Origin: a bacterium
GTDB taxonomy: Bacteria > Auribacterota > Auribacteria > Auribacterales > Auribacteraceae
Direction of reading: 5' to 3'
Assembly: GCA_024233545.1 (NCBI GenBank)
Contig: JACKPL010000006.1
Coordinates: 62,001 to 126,000 of the forward strand
DNA length: 64,000 bases
Shown: one piece after another, positions 18,342 to 27,830 of the stretch
Position numbering within the stretch: the first letter of the stretch is position 1
Layout: the number at the start of each line of letters is the position of its first letter
Position numbers and translations under genes: made by a program
The notes under the pieces: generated by a model
Seen by the model: the letters and a program-made list of their open reading frames with translations, nothing else
Told to the model about the DNA's origin: nothing
Database searches by the model: none

Positions 18342-19883
18342 CTATATTCCCTTTTTTACCTGCTGTTTTTTCTCCGTTTTGAGAATTTTGTTAATTCCGT
18401 CAAGAAAAGCGCGAGCACTTGCTTCTATAATATCGGTACTGACCCCTTTTCCTGTCACTATCTTATCATCTACGCCGATTTTTACAACAACTTCACCAAT
18501 CGCGTCTTGACCTTTAGATATGGAACGCAAACTATAATCAAGTAAATTTGCGGTTACTCCCGTTATACGCATAATCGTTTTGTACGCGGCATCTACCGGC
18601 CCGTCCCCGCATGCGGCATCCTGATACACATGTTCTTCTTTTTTTAATTGCAGGGTCGCTGTCGGTATAGATTTATTTCCGCTCGAGATATTGATATACT
18701 CAAGCGTATACGTTTCATGCGATGATTTAATAAAAGACTCTTCGACGATGATTTCTAAATCTTCATCGAAAATATTCTTTTTCCTATCTGCTAAAACCTT
18801 AAAGCGTTCAAATGCCGATTGCAGTTCATCAGGAGACAATGAATAGCCAAGTTGTTCCAGCCGGTCTTTAAATGCGTGTTTTCCCGAATGTTTTCCAAGC
18901 ACCAATTTACTCTCACCTAACCCGATATCTTTAGGATCGATGATTTCGTATGTCTGCCGCTTGGTAAGCACGCCATGCTGATGTATTCCTGCTTCATGAG
19001 CAAACGCATTATCGCCGACAATTGCTTTGTTGGGCTGTACGACAAATCCTGTTAAATGGGACACCAATTTACTGGCTTTCATTATCTGAGTCGTATCGAT
19101 TTCCGTGTAAAAATTCTTAAAATAGTCGTTGCGCGTTTTTATAGCCATAACAACTTCTTCAAGAGAACAATTTCCTGCACGTTCTCCTATCCCGTTGATG
19201 GTGCATTCGATTTGGCGAGCGCCTTTTTCGATCGCCGCCAAAGAATTCGCAACAGCCAACCCTAAGTCATTATGACAATGCACACTTATCACCGCTTTGT
19301 TGATATTCGGTACGTTTTCTTTAAGATACTTAATTTGATTGGCATAATCCTGAGGTATACCATAACCAACCGTATCAGGGATATTAACGGTCGTCGCTCC
19401 CGCCTCAATGACCGCTTCGACAATCTCAGCGAGGAAAGGCAATTCGGTACGAGACGAATCTTCGGGGGAAAATTCGACTTGATTGACAAATGTTTTTGCT
19501 AATTTCACTGCTTCAACGGCTGATTTCAATACTTCCTGAGGAGTTTTCTTCAATTTGAATTCCATGTGAATGGGCGAAGTAGCAATAAAGGTATGAATAC
19601 GTCCAGCCTGAGCATACTTAACTGCTTCTCCTGCACGGACTATATCGCCTTCGGTCGCTCGTGCTAACCCGCAAATTGCCGGACCCTGAATCTCTTGAGC
19701 AATTTCTTTAACCGCCTCAAAATCCCCGGGAGAGGCGATGGGAAATCCCGCTTCAATTACATCGACATTAAGACGCTTGAGTATACGAGCAACTTCCAAT
19801 TTTTCCCGTATATTTAAACTTGCTCCGGGCGCTTGTTCGCCATCCCGTAATGTGGTGTCAAAGATAATAATCTTATCGCTCAT
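18342..19883 (-). CDS. leuA: 2-isopropylmalate synthase
   Basis: First step of leucine synthesis: acetyl-CoA plus 2-oxoisovalerate. At 513 residues it has the full TIM-barrel and regulatory layout. Motifs: FDTTLRDGEQAPGASL at the N-terminus, VHCHNDLGLAVANSLAAIEKG with the metal-binding His pair near residues 202-204, and NGIGERAGNCSLEEVVMA. The C-terminal third (from about 390) is the LeuA allosteric domain, so leucine feedback is expected. The N-terminus lacks citramalate-type features, unlike the second HMGL-like gene at 49.6 kb. It starts 21 bases after ilvC with AGGA upstream. Confidence 0.96.
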   Translation of the reverse strand: MSDKIIIFDTTLRDGEQAPGASLNIREKLEVARILKRLNVDVIEAGFPIASPGDFEAVKEIAQEIQGPAICGLARATEGDIVRAGEAVKYAQAGRIHTFIATSPIHMEFKLKKTPQEVLKSAVEAVKLAKTFVNQVEFSPEDSSRTELPFLAEIVEAVIEAGATTVNIPDTVGYGIPQDYANQIKYLKENVPNINKAVISVHCHNDLGLAVANSLAAIEKGARQIECTINGIGERAGNCSLEEVVMAIKTRNDYFKNFYTEIDTTQIMKASKLVSHLTGFVVQPNKAIVGDNAFAHEAGIHQHGVLTKRQTYEIIDPKDIGLGESKLVLGKHSGKHAFKDRLEQLGYSLSPDELQSAFERFKVLADRKKNIFDEDLEIIVEESFIKSSHETYTLEYINISSGNKSIPTATLQLKKEEHVYQDAACGDGPVDAAYKTIMRITGVTANLLDYSLRSISKGQDAIGEVVVKIGVDDKIVTGKGVSTDIIEASARAFLDGINKILKTEKKQQVKKGI

Positions 19884-19904
19884 GACTACATGTTTCCTAT
19901 TTAC

Positions 19905-20911
19905 TTAGAAATTCAAATCTTTACTATCTATCCATTTCATCATCCCGCGCAATTTTTTTCCAACTTGCTCAATAAGGTGGTTTTCGCCTTTTTTCTTGAG
20001 CGCATTATACACGGGTTTATTCACTTGGTTTTCCAGAAGCCATTCTCGGGCAAATTCGCCGGATTGAATTTCGCCGAGAATTTTTTTCATTTCTTTGCGT
20101 GTTTCATCGGTAATAATACGTGTTCCGCGGGTCATGTCGCCAAACTCTGCCGTTTCACTGATGGAGAACCGCATACCCGAAATTCCTTTCTCATATACGA
20201 GGTCGACAATCAGTTTAAGTTCGTGCAGGCATTCAAAATACGCAATTTCCGGTTGGTATCCCGCATCGGTCAATGTATCAAAACCTGCGCGGATCAATTC
20301 AGTTACCCCGCCGCAGAGGACTGCTTGTTCGCCGAATAAATCGGTTTCGGTTTCTTCTTTAAATGTCGTTTCTAAAACGCCGGCTTTTGTACCGCCTATC
20401 CCGCATGCATATGCCAAACCGACTTTCTTTGTATCGCCTGAAGGGTCTTTTTCTATTGCGAGCAAACACGGAACACCATGCCCTTCTGTATATGTTCTCC
20501 TGACTAGATGTCCCGGCGATTTTGGGGCAACCATAAAAACGCCTACATTCTCGGAGCAACAATCTGGCCGAAATGGATGTTAAACCCATGAGCAAACGCA
20601 ATATAACTGCCCGGCTTCAAATTATCTTTGATATATGAATTATAGATTTTCGCCTGAACCTGATCAGGCAAAGTCAGCATAAGGATATCCGCTTTTTTTG
20701 CCGCTTCTTCGATGGAAACAGGGGAAAAACCGTCTTTTACCGCAAGGTCATAGTTTTTTGACCCTTTGCGTTGCGCAACAATAACATTCAACCCGCTTTC
20801 GCGCAGGTTCAGCGCATGTGCATGCCCTTGGCTACCATAACCAAGTATTGCTATTGTTTTTCCTTTTATGTATTTGATGTCAGCATCATTATCATAATAT
20901 ACTTTTACCAT
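19905..20911 (-). CDS. ilvC: ketol-acid reductoisomerase, frame-shifted in the middle
   Basis: NADPH- and Mg-dependent isomeroreductase for valine, leucine and isoleucine. The first frame (20543-20911) has the N-terminal GYGSQGHAHALNLRESG coenzyme loop and ends after AHGFNIHFGQIVAP. The -1 frame resumes without loss: ENVGVFMVAPKSPGHLVRR, then ETDLFGEQAVLCGG with metal-binding acids, and a normal C-terminus. One missing base near 20552 (CCGGAG read as CCGAG) explains it; the joined protein would be about 335 residues, the usual class I length. No slippery sequence is present. AAGGAG lies nine bases before the ATG. First gene of the ilvC-leuA-aroE run. Confidence 0.88.
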
Positions 20912-21133
20912 GTGAAATATCTCCTTAGAAAATAGTTGTTTCGAAATTTATTTTACCGTTCTGATGTTAAATTCGAAATATTATACTATTTTCGACAGAA
21001 ATTTCCACTGTTTTTATCCCTCAAACTTATTCATGGTATTTAATCAACTGCGGACAAGGGAACAGCGGAGCATATGTAGCGTACAAATTACACTTTGGGG
21101 GCTTTACAACAACAAATCTAAAAAAACTTACTT

Positions 21134-21484
21134 TTATCGTTTCATTGCCGCAAGCTGGTCGGGAACGATAGTAAAAAGGCGGTCGAGTTGAGTTATTTCA
21201 AAGACCTTGCGTAAAACAGGGTCTATCGAACACAACGTAAATTCGCCTTTTAAAGATTTGACTTTTTTGAATACCGACACAAGTTTGCTTAAAACACTGC
21301 TTGAAAGATAGCGCACCACTTTAAAATCAATGACTAAACGGACACCTTCACGCCCTTCAATCAATTGTATGAGATCGTCATGAATGACTTTAATATTCGT
21401 TTCATTAAGAATTTTTTCATTTTTAAACGTTACAATCAAAAAATTGTTAATTTCTTCCAAATCAAAATGATTATTACTGCTCAT
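21134..21484 (-). CDS. STAS-domain anti-anti-sigma factor (RsbV/SpoIIAA-like)
   Basis: A 116-residue protein that is a single STAS domain. The phosphorylation-site region reads DFKVVRYLSSSVLSKLV, with serines in the position of the SpoIIAA/RsbV phosphoserine. It should bind the kinase domain encoded just upstream and be dephosphorylated by its PP2C domain. I chose the ATG at 21484, five bases after GGAGGAG; the frame is open 11 codons further into the previous gene. Last gene of a three-gene signalling operon. Confidence 0.9.
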   Translation of the reverse strand: MSSNNHFDLEEINNFLIVTFKNEKILNETNIKVIHDDLIQLIEGREGVRLVIDFKVVRYLSSSVLSKLVSVFKKVKSLKGEFTLCSIDPVLRKVFEITQLDRLFTIVPDQLAAMKR

Positions 21485-21494
21485 TTTCTCCTCC

Positions 21495-23756
21495 TCACAT
21501 TTTTTTATATGAAACATTTTTTGTCATAAATACACCTGAACCGCCGTTAAAAAAAGTTACGCCATCCATCATCTTGCCGATAAGGAATACTCCTCTTCCA
21601 TTTTCTCTGAGCCAGTCAGTCGGCACATCGCTGATGACAAGTTGCGATTCATCAAATCCTTTTCCCTCATCTCTAATATAAAACGATAGCGTGTTGCACC
21701 CTTTGTATATAGCGACAAATAACTTTTTTGAAGGGTCAAACGCATTGCCGTGCATAATTCCGTTAGTCATCATCTCATCAAGGCACAACCTAAACGTAAA
21801 TTCGAGAAAATCATCTTTTTCAACTATGGAAAAAGTTTTTTCAAGCATCTGCTCCAGCAATTCTTCCTTCTGGGAAAGAACACTATCGATAGCCGCCTCA
21901 AAGATCAGTTCGTCAGTAATTGCAGGAAGATCATTCGGCAAATATACAAAACTATGCCTTTTTTCCTTATTTAGATTATCGGTCAATTTAGGATTTTCCT
22001 CATTTTTTTTTACTTTTATGACAATAACTGTTACATCATCTTGACTCGGTTGGCCTCCTGCATATTCTAACGCATCTTTAATTATGTTATCACGCATTAC
22101 TTCTGCTGAGTGCTGAGCATGTTTTTGCAGAGACGCCTTTATTCGTTCAATACCAAACAATTCGTGTTTGATATTCATCATCTCTTTAAGGCCGTCGGTG
22201 TAAAGAAAAAGGATATCCCCTTCGCATAGCTGAAAAATTTCCGAATGGTATTCGCTTTCTCCAAATAATCCCAACGGCAATCCGGTTGATTGTAGGAAAA
22301 TAAATTCATCGCTTGCAGTTCGATACACGATAATTCGTTCATGCCCAGCGCTGACATAGGTTAATACTTTAGATTGAATATCGAGGGTCATTAAAAAAAG
22401 TGTAATGAATTGATCGTGTTTCTCCATATCATAAGTCAATGTTTTATTCACTGCACACATTGCATCGCTAATATCACTAATATTATCACGCAAACTTCTA
22501 ATGTGAGCGCGCGCTATTGCCATATATACAGCCGACCCCAGCCCATGCCCTGAAACATCGCCCACCACAATATTCAAGTATTGTTCCGGATTATTCGAGA
22601 AATAATCATAATAATCCCCGCCTGTTTCGTCACACATAATATTTATTCCCGCAATATCGAAATGTTCGTAATGAGGTTCTTCCTGCGGCAATAAATCCTG
22701 TTGGATTTTTCTGGCGATATTTAATTGTTCCTGCATCCGTTCTTGTTCCAAAGCTTCCATGTACAGGAGGGCATTTTCTACGCTGATCGATACAAGATTG
22801 GTAATAGTAATCAGCAGTTCCATATCGTCTGTTGAAGACTCTTTTTTTTCGGATGGGTTGACGATATTGACAAGCCCCAAAAAACGGTCATTCGTGTATA
22901 AGGGGATGATAATTATAGAATCAATACCCTCAACAATATGATTGTTCAAAATACGATTATCAGACATAACGTCTTTAATGTATAACGGCTCTTTATTGTT
23001 CATCACATTGTTTATCAAAGGAATGCCCGAAGAATGAGATATTTTCTTCATTACTTCATCTCTTAATCCCCATTCGACTTTAGTGACAAACGTGTTTTTC
23101 TCAACAAGCATAATCGAACCTACTTGGGCATTGACAATATCTAACACAAGCCCCATGATTTTTACCATCAATGTATCAAGGTCCATATGGCTGAGCAACT
23201 CGCCGGCACGATTGATTGCCCCTAATTTAGCCGAGTTTTCTATCGCTTCATGGTTCGTTTCTTCATACAATTGCAAATTTATTATTGCAGTCGAAGATAA
23301 CGTAGCCAATACTTGTATCCAAAGTTGATTAAGCGGTTCGTTTTCCACCGATTCGTGAATAACAAGCAACCCATATACTTGGTTTTTATATACCAAAGGT
23401 TCGCATCCTATTATTGGCTGAGTTACATTATTCACCGACAAGAAATCGCTGTTTGACCCTGTATCAGCATACCACGATGCAGGAGACCTGAAAGATTTAT
23501 CGAGAACCGAACGCGCTAATTCAACGGGCACATTGTTTATGACACTTTCATCGTATGCATTTGAAAAATCAATATAAAACCTATTCAACTGATCATAAAA
23601 TATGATGACTGAAAATTTTGCACAATTGCCATACGATTCAAGCAACCCTTCCAAATCCGCGTAGAAATACTTAAAATCAACAAAAGCATTGAGGTTTTTT
23701 GAAGCAGTTGCAACATTATCAATAAATGTCTCTAATTCTTTATTTGCATAAGCCAT
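21495..23756 (-). CDS. GAF-GAF-PP2C phosphatase-HATPase kinase fusion (RsbU + RsbW-like)
   Basis: A 753-residue cytosolic signalling protein. Two GAF-like regions occupy about residues 15-165 and 185-335, followed by a helix EQLNIARKIQQDLLPQ that normally precedes SpoIIE/RsbU phosphatases. The PP2C domain (about 360-575) shows GGDYYDYF, GDVSGHGLGSA and DDVTVIVIK with its metal-binding acids. A HATPase_c domain (about 620-750) shows the N-box DEMMTNGIMHGN, the G1 box DEGKGFD and GRGVFLIGKMMDG. Both the phosphatase and the kinase of a partner switch are therefore in one chain, with the STAS partner next door and an HDOD protein just upstream (stop TAA touches this ATG). The target sigma factor is not in the window. 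Confidence 0.92.
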   Translation of the reverse strand: MAYANKELETFIDNVATASKNLNAFVDFKYFYADLEGLLESYGNCAKFSVIIFYDQLNRFYIDFSNAYDESVINNVPVELARSVLDKSFRSPASWYADTGSNSDFLSVNNVTQPIIGCEPLVYKNQVYGLLVIHESVENEPLNQLWIQVLATLSSTAIINLQLYEETNHEAIENSAKLGAINRAGELLSHMDLDTLMVKIMGLVLDIVNAQVGSIMLVEKNTFVTKVEWGLRDEVMKKISHSSGIPLINNVMNNKEPLYIKDVMSDNRILNNHIVEGIDSIIIIPLYTNDRFLGLVNIVNPSEKKESSTDDMELLITITNLVSISVENALLYMEALEQERMQEQLNIARKIQQDLLPQEEPHYEHFDIAGINIMCDETGGDYYDYFSNNPEQYLNIVVGDVSGHGLGSAVYMAIARAHIRSLRDNISDISDAMCAVNKTLTYDMEKHDQFITLFLMTLDIQSKVLTYVSAGHERIIVYRTASDEFIFLQSTGLPLGLFGESEYHSEIFQLCEGDILFLYTDGLKEMMNIKHELFGIERIKASLQKHAQHSAEVMRDNIIKDALEYAGGQPSQDDVTVIVIKVKKNEENPKLTDNLNKEKRHSFVYLPNDLPAITDELIFEAAIDSVLSQKEELLEQMLEKTFSIVEKDDFLEFTFRLCLDEMMTNGIMHGNAFDPSKKLFVAIYKGCNTLSFYIRDEGKGFDESQLVISDVPTDWLRENGRGVFLIGKMMDGVTFFNGGSGVFMTKNVSYKKM

Positions 23757-24704
23757 TTAGCATTCTTCCCAATTTTCTGCGCTTGCATGTATTTCTTGAC
23801 TATAACCTTCAATATTCTCATCAGTAATATTTAGTGTCTGTTTACAGAACTCATCTAAAGACAAAACAATAGGGAAATTTTCGAACATCCCGTATTGGCC
23901 TTTAATAAGTAAATAATTGACTAAATTGATCAAAGAAACTTCTTTTTCCGAACCACTTGATTCTTCAATGTTATGGTGGTATTTAATGATGTTAACAAGC
24001 TGGTTTGAAAAATTCCATTTCTGTGCTATACGAGCGCCGATTTCTGCATGGTCAACACCCATTAAAGCGCTTTCCGCCTTGCAAACATCCCCTTTCGATT
24101 CTATTATGAACATTATCATTTCCTGGCAATGTTCGGTAACATATGATGACATCACCAATTTCCCAATATCATGCAGTAAACCGGCAACAAACATTTCTTC
24201 AGCTTCTTCTTTTGCCCACCCTAATTTTATTGCAATTTTTTGTGACCAAGAAGCGACCATAAAGGAATGCTGCCATAACCCCTGTTCTTTGAAACCATAA
24301 CCGGGAAACGCACCTTCAAGAAATTTACTGGTCGATGCCGCAAGCACAAGATTTTTTAGAGACTGGTATCCAATAATGACTACCGCTTGAGAAATACTGG
24401 TAACTTTGTGTTTCAATCCGAAAAAAGATGAATTAACGATGCGAAGCAAACGAGCTGTTAACCCTTGATCCTGACGGAGATATTTTTCAAAATTACTCGC
24501 ATTCGATTGTTCATCTTGAATTAAATTAAGAATTTGAGTGACCACCGTTGGCAAAGAAGGCAAATCATCCACTTTGGATATCATTTCTTCACCCAACCGC
24601 TTTTTTGCTACAACGTTCGTTAAAGACGGGGTATTGCGCACTTGTTCTTTCGAAAAAGCCTTTGTGTTTAATCCTGAAGCAACAACAGTATGCCCCTTCT
24701 TCAT
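23757..24704 (-). CDS. HDOD-domain signalling protein
   Basis: A 315-residue soluble protein. An HDOD domain fills about residues 42-240: ISKVDDLPSLPTVVTQILNL start, LTARLLRIVNSSFFGL, ISQAVVIIGYQSLKNLVLAA, and the degenerate HD region GLLHDIGKLVMSSY. HDOD domains are HD-like folds generally without proven hydrolase activity, used as regulatory modules in bacterial signalling. AAGGA lies nine bases before ATG and the stop abuts the downstream phosphatase-kinase fusion, so it is probably part of the same response. Confidence 0.93.
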   Translation of the reverse strand: MKKGHTVVASGLNTKAFSKEQVRNTPSLTNVVAKKRLGEEMISKVDDLPSLPTVVTQILNLIQDEQSNASNFEKYLRQDQGLTARLLRIVNSSFFGLKHKVTSISQAVVIIGYQSLKNLVLAASTSKFLEGAFPGYGFKEQGLWQHSFMVASWSQKIAIKLGWAKEEAEEMFVAGLLHDIGKLVMSSYVTEHCQEMIMFIIESKGDVCKAESALMGVDHAEIGARIAQKWNFSNQLVNIIKYHHNIEESSGSEKEVSLINLVNYLLIKGQYGMFENFPIVLSLDEFCKQTLNITDENIEGYSQEIHASAENWEEC

Positions 24705-24852
24705 AACACTTTATCCTTAGTTTTATGGCGAATATACAGTAATCTTCTTCCTACGGTATTATTTCGGAATGATGAGGTTTATTCTTGAATGGTTTTTTAA
24801 GATTTTATTCGGGAAAGCTTTTAAACGGTTCAGTTTAGGGAATATATAATAA

Positions 24853-26022
24853 TTACTGGAGAAAAATGCGCCGTGCTCGTTTACCCGCATTACATGTAAT
24901 TTCATACGGAATAGTTTCAGCTAAATTGGCAAGTTCTTCAACTGTAATAGACGCATCATTCTGCGAGCCGATCAACACAACTTCGTCGCCGACAGAAACA
25001 GGCATATCTAAACCGATATCAACCATACAATGGTCCATCGCAACACGCCCGGCAATAAGGCGCCGTTTGTTTCCTACTACAACAATACCTCTATTTGATA
25101 GGCTTCGCGGATAACCATCTGCATATCCGACGGGAATGGTAATAATGCATGTTTTTTCAGGAGTAATGTAGGTTCCTCCGTAACCAATCGGAAGCCCTTT
25201 TTCGACTATTTTAGTATGGATTACCCGTGTAGACCAGCGCATTACCGGTTTGACGGCAAGATCAATCTGAACCGTCTGGCGAGGACGTATTCCATAGGTT
25301 AAAATCCCCAGCCGGACAAGGTTAAAATAAGGTAAACCAAGCACAAATGAAGCAGAAGTATTCGCAATATGATAGTTTTCTAAAATAATTCCCTGAGATT
25401 CCAACTCTTTAATCACTTTATAAAAACGCTCCCATTGTTTCTGAGAAAAAGCCTTGTCGCTTTCCGCGGCGGCAAAATGAGTGCAGATACCCTTGATAAT
25501 AATATTAGGAAAATACCTTCGGCATTGGATAATAAACTCTACCGCTTGATCATACTGTACGCCTATCCTGCCCATGCCGCTATCGACTTTAATATGTACA
25601 GACGCGCGCCTTCCAAGCAATTCGGCAACAGCATTGATCCGAGCAAGCATCTCGTGCGAATATACGAAAGGATGCAGATCATGCATCAGAATCGCTTCTG
25701 CTTCTTCAGGAAAATTAGCATCCAATACGACTATCGCTCCTTTAGGGCAATGCGACCTGAGATAGAGCGCTTCATTCACATTCGCAACGCCAAATTGAGT
25801 TATACCTGCACGGAGTGCACAATTAACCGATTCAATCATGCCGTGCCCGTATGCATTTGCTTTGACAATCGCCATGACATCTGCCCGAACAGCAAGTGTT
25901 TCTTTAATCAACCGATAATTATGCTCAAGAGCATTCAGGTCGATAGACAAAACACTGGTATGATACCGCTCATACGAATCGGTGTGGATATCCCGGTTAG
26001 ATTGAAATGCAATATGTGTCAT
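24853..26022 (-). CDS. alr: alanine racemase
   Basis: PLP enzyme giving D-alanine for peptidoglycan; 389 residues. The PLP-lysine motif VMAIVKANAYGHG is near residues 48-60, the middle HIKVDSGMGRIGV is present, and the second catalytic base lies in the GYADGYPRSLSNRG region. It starts inside the 3' end of tsaB (26-base overlap), suggesting coupled translation. The N-terminal 22 residues precede the usual family start. Confidence 0.96.
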   Translation of the reverse strand: MTHIAFQSNRDIHTDSYERYHTSVLSIDLNALEHNYRLIKETLAVRADVMAIVKANAYGHGMIESVNCALRAGITQFGVANVNEALYLRSHCPKGAIVVLDANFPEEAEAILMHDLHPFVYSHEMLARINAVAELLGRRASVHIKVDSGMGRIGVQYDQAVEFIIQCRRYFPNIIIKGICTHFAAAESDKAFSQKQWERFYKVIKELESQGIILENYHIANTSASFVLGLPYFNLVRLGILTYGIRPRQTVQIDLAVKPVMRWSTRVIHTKIVEKGLPIGYGGTYITPEKTCIITIPVGYADGYPRSLSNRGIVVVGNKRRLIAGRVAMDHCMVDIGLDMPVSVGDEVVLIGSQNDASITVEELANLAETIPYEITCNAGKRARRIFLQ

Positions 26023-26680
26023 AGTTTAAATACTTTCGGCCTTTAAATTCGGCTTCACCGCGCCGAATATACAATGGCATAAATTGTTTAGAACACCGTT
26101 CCTCTTCCGATAAACTGCCGGCAATCAGCGCCGCTGTACTGCCTGTCGGATAAACATGCTTCATTATTTCTGATTGTTCATTCGACACTTTTAACCGCTC
26201 TAAATCCGGACTGCACAATACACCGCCTTCACACTCTTTAAACAGTTTTTCTACTGAAACAATAGAACATTCATTCTGCGTACGATACTCTCCAGCCTCA
26301 GACGCAACAAATTTCTGCATAAAAAATTCATCATTCTGCGCGTATACGCATGCAGTTGCCGTTGAAGCAGAACTATTGAATGCTATGTTCAAAAGAGATG
26401 AAACCCCTACCGGCTTAATCGCCGATTGGGTTATAAGCCCTTTGACAATCGCCATCCCGACACGAATACCCGTGAACGAACCCGGACCGATTCCTGCCGC
26501 AATTCTATCGACGTACGTTAGATCATAACCGGTATCTGTGAGGATTTTATGTATCGCGGGTATAATATGCCGCGAATACCTGAGGGATTGAGCCAATGTG
26601 TATTCCGCAATAACTGCCCCATCTTTAACAAGCGCTACAGACCCTCTCGCCGATGTTGTTTCAATTCCCAGTATAATCAT
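25997..26680 (-). CDS. tsaB: tRNA threonylcarbamoyladenosine biosynthesis protein TsaB
   Basis: ASKHA-fold partner of TsaD in the universal t6A37 modification of ANN-decoding tRNAs; 227 residues. The first phosphate-like motif ILGIETTSARGSVAL and the strongly conserved IAAGIGPGSFTGIRVGMA block (about residues 60-77) identify it. The C-terminus is shorter than TsaD and lacks the metal-binding His motif. tsaD and tsaE are not in the window. Confidence 0.93.
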   Translation of the reverse strand: MIILGIETTSARGSVALVKDGAVIAEYTLAQSLRYSRHIIPAIHKILTDTGYDLTYVDRIAAGIGPGSFTGIRVGMAIVKGLITQSAIKPVGVSSLLNIAFNSSASTATACVYAQNDEFFMQKFVASEAGEYRTQNECSIVSVEKLFKECEGGVLCSPDLERLKVSNEQSEIMKHVYPTGSTAALIAGSLSEEERCSKQFMPLYIRRGEAEFKGRKYLNYDTYCISI

Positions 26681-26824
26681 AGCGGAATATCCGAAATTTG
26701 TCGCTCACATAAAATTTTCTCCAAAAATAATATCATAAAATATCTGTACTGAAAATAGTTTTTAAGCATCGAAATAGGAATTTTTTAGAAAAACCAAGAT
26801 ACAGCCTGCAGAAAAGCATATGTC

Positions 26825-27781
26825 TTAAGCGCTCTCAAAAAGCCCCGTTTCGTCGGTAGGAATCGCTTGGTTTCTTTTGCGCAAAAGATTATGCGGAATA
26901 CAACTGAGGATCAATAATGATTTAACAGCAGGCATAAAAAAACCGTTCACTTTCAAAGACTTCCATAAATAGTTCCATGCGTCTTTAAAGTTATTCTGCC
27001 GATAGGAAATATATCCCATTTCATACAAGAGATTGGCGCGAGCTTGTTTAAAATACTTACTCCCTGCCTTTACCCGCTCGGGAAATAAACGTGCCATTTC
27101 ATCAACGACTTTCATATCCCATATGCGCATATTCAGCAATGAACTGCTTAAGCTGTTACTGCGGATCATGTAACACGCCAAAGGCTGGTCTATATAACCG
27201 CCTTTATAATAGTTGGCAAGGCGCAAACTGAAATGATGGTCTTCACATAATTTCATATCGGAAGAATAAAACCCTGCATTCTTAAAACAGTCTTTTTTAA
27301 TTAAGGTTGTAGGCACTGAAATAAAATTTTCAAGGAGCAACTCATAAAAGATATCTCCTGAAACAGGTTTTTTGAGCCGCATCATCGTTTTGCCTCTCTT
27401 GCCGTTTTCATCCATAGCGTATACGTCTGAAAAGACAAAAGAATATTCAGGATGTTTTTTCAAAAAATCAATCTGCGCTTTTAGGCGTTCCGGCAACCAT
27501 AAATCATCGGCATCTAATAGAGCTATGTATTCACCGCAGGCATTTTCAATGCCCGTGTTGCGCGCTCCTGACAATCCTTTGTTTTTTTGATAAATATACC
27601 GTATTTTTTGGGGATACTTTTCGACATATGCCTGCATCAAATCTTTTGTTGAATCGGTTGAACCATCATCGATGACAACGATTTCGTAATCCTCAAATGT
27701 CTGATTGAGTACACTCTGAATAGCATTCGGTAGATAATGAGCACAATTATACGACGGCATTATCACTGACACTTTAGGCAT
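26825..27781 (-). CDS. family 2 glycosyltransferase
   Basis: Cytosolic GT-A-fold enzyme of 318 residues using nucleotide sugars. It begins with VSVIMPSYNCAHYLPNAIQS, followed by VIDDGSTDST (nucleotide binding), GLSGARNTGI and the DxD-type motif LLDADDLWLPERL near residue 95. The C-terminal part contains a helical tail. I chose the ATG at 27781 because AAGGAG is nine bases upstream; a longer frame overlaps the RND gene. Acceptor unknown; likely surface glycan. Confidence 0.9.
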   Translation of the reverse strand: MPKVSVIMPSYNCAHYLPNAIQSVLNQTFEDYEIVVIDDGSTDSTKDLMQAYVEKYPQKIRYIYQKNKGLSGARNTGIENACGEYIALLDADDLWLPERLKAQIDFLKKHPEYSFVFSDVYAMDENGKRGKTMMRLKKPVSGDIFYELLLENFISVPTTLIKKDCFKNAGFYSSDMKLCEDHHFSLRLANYYKGGYIDQPLACYMIRSNSLSSSLLNMRIWDMKVVDEMARLFPERVKAGSKYFKQARANLLYEMGYISYRQNNFKDAWNYLWKSLKVNGFFMPAVKSLLILSCIPHNLLRKRNQAIPTDETGLFESA

Positions 27782-27830
27782 ATACGGCATCTCCTTATTT
27801 TCATTATATTTTGATTTTACAACCCAAGCC

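Noticed and set aside
20535..20570. Programmed frameshifting in ilvC
   Set aside because: No slippery sequence, and IlvC is not known to use recoding; a missing base is simpler.
20912..21133. T-box or leader attenuator before ilvC-leuA
   Set aside because: No T-box motif, short Leu/Ile/Val-rich leader peptide or terminator hairpin could be seen in the 222-base gap.
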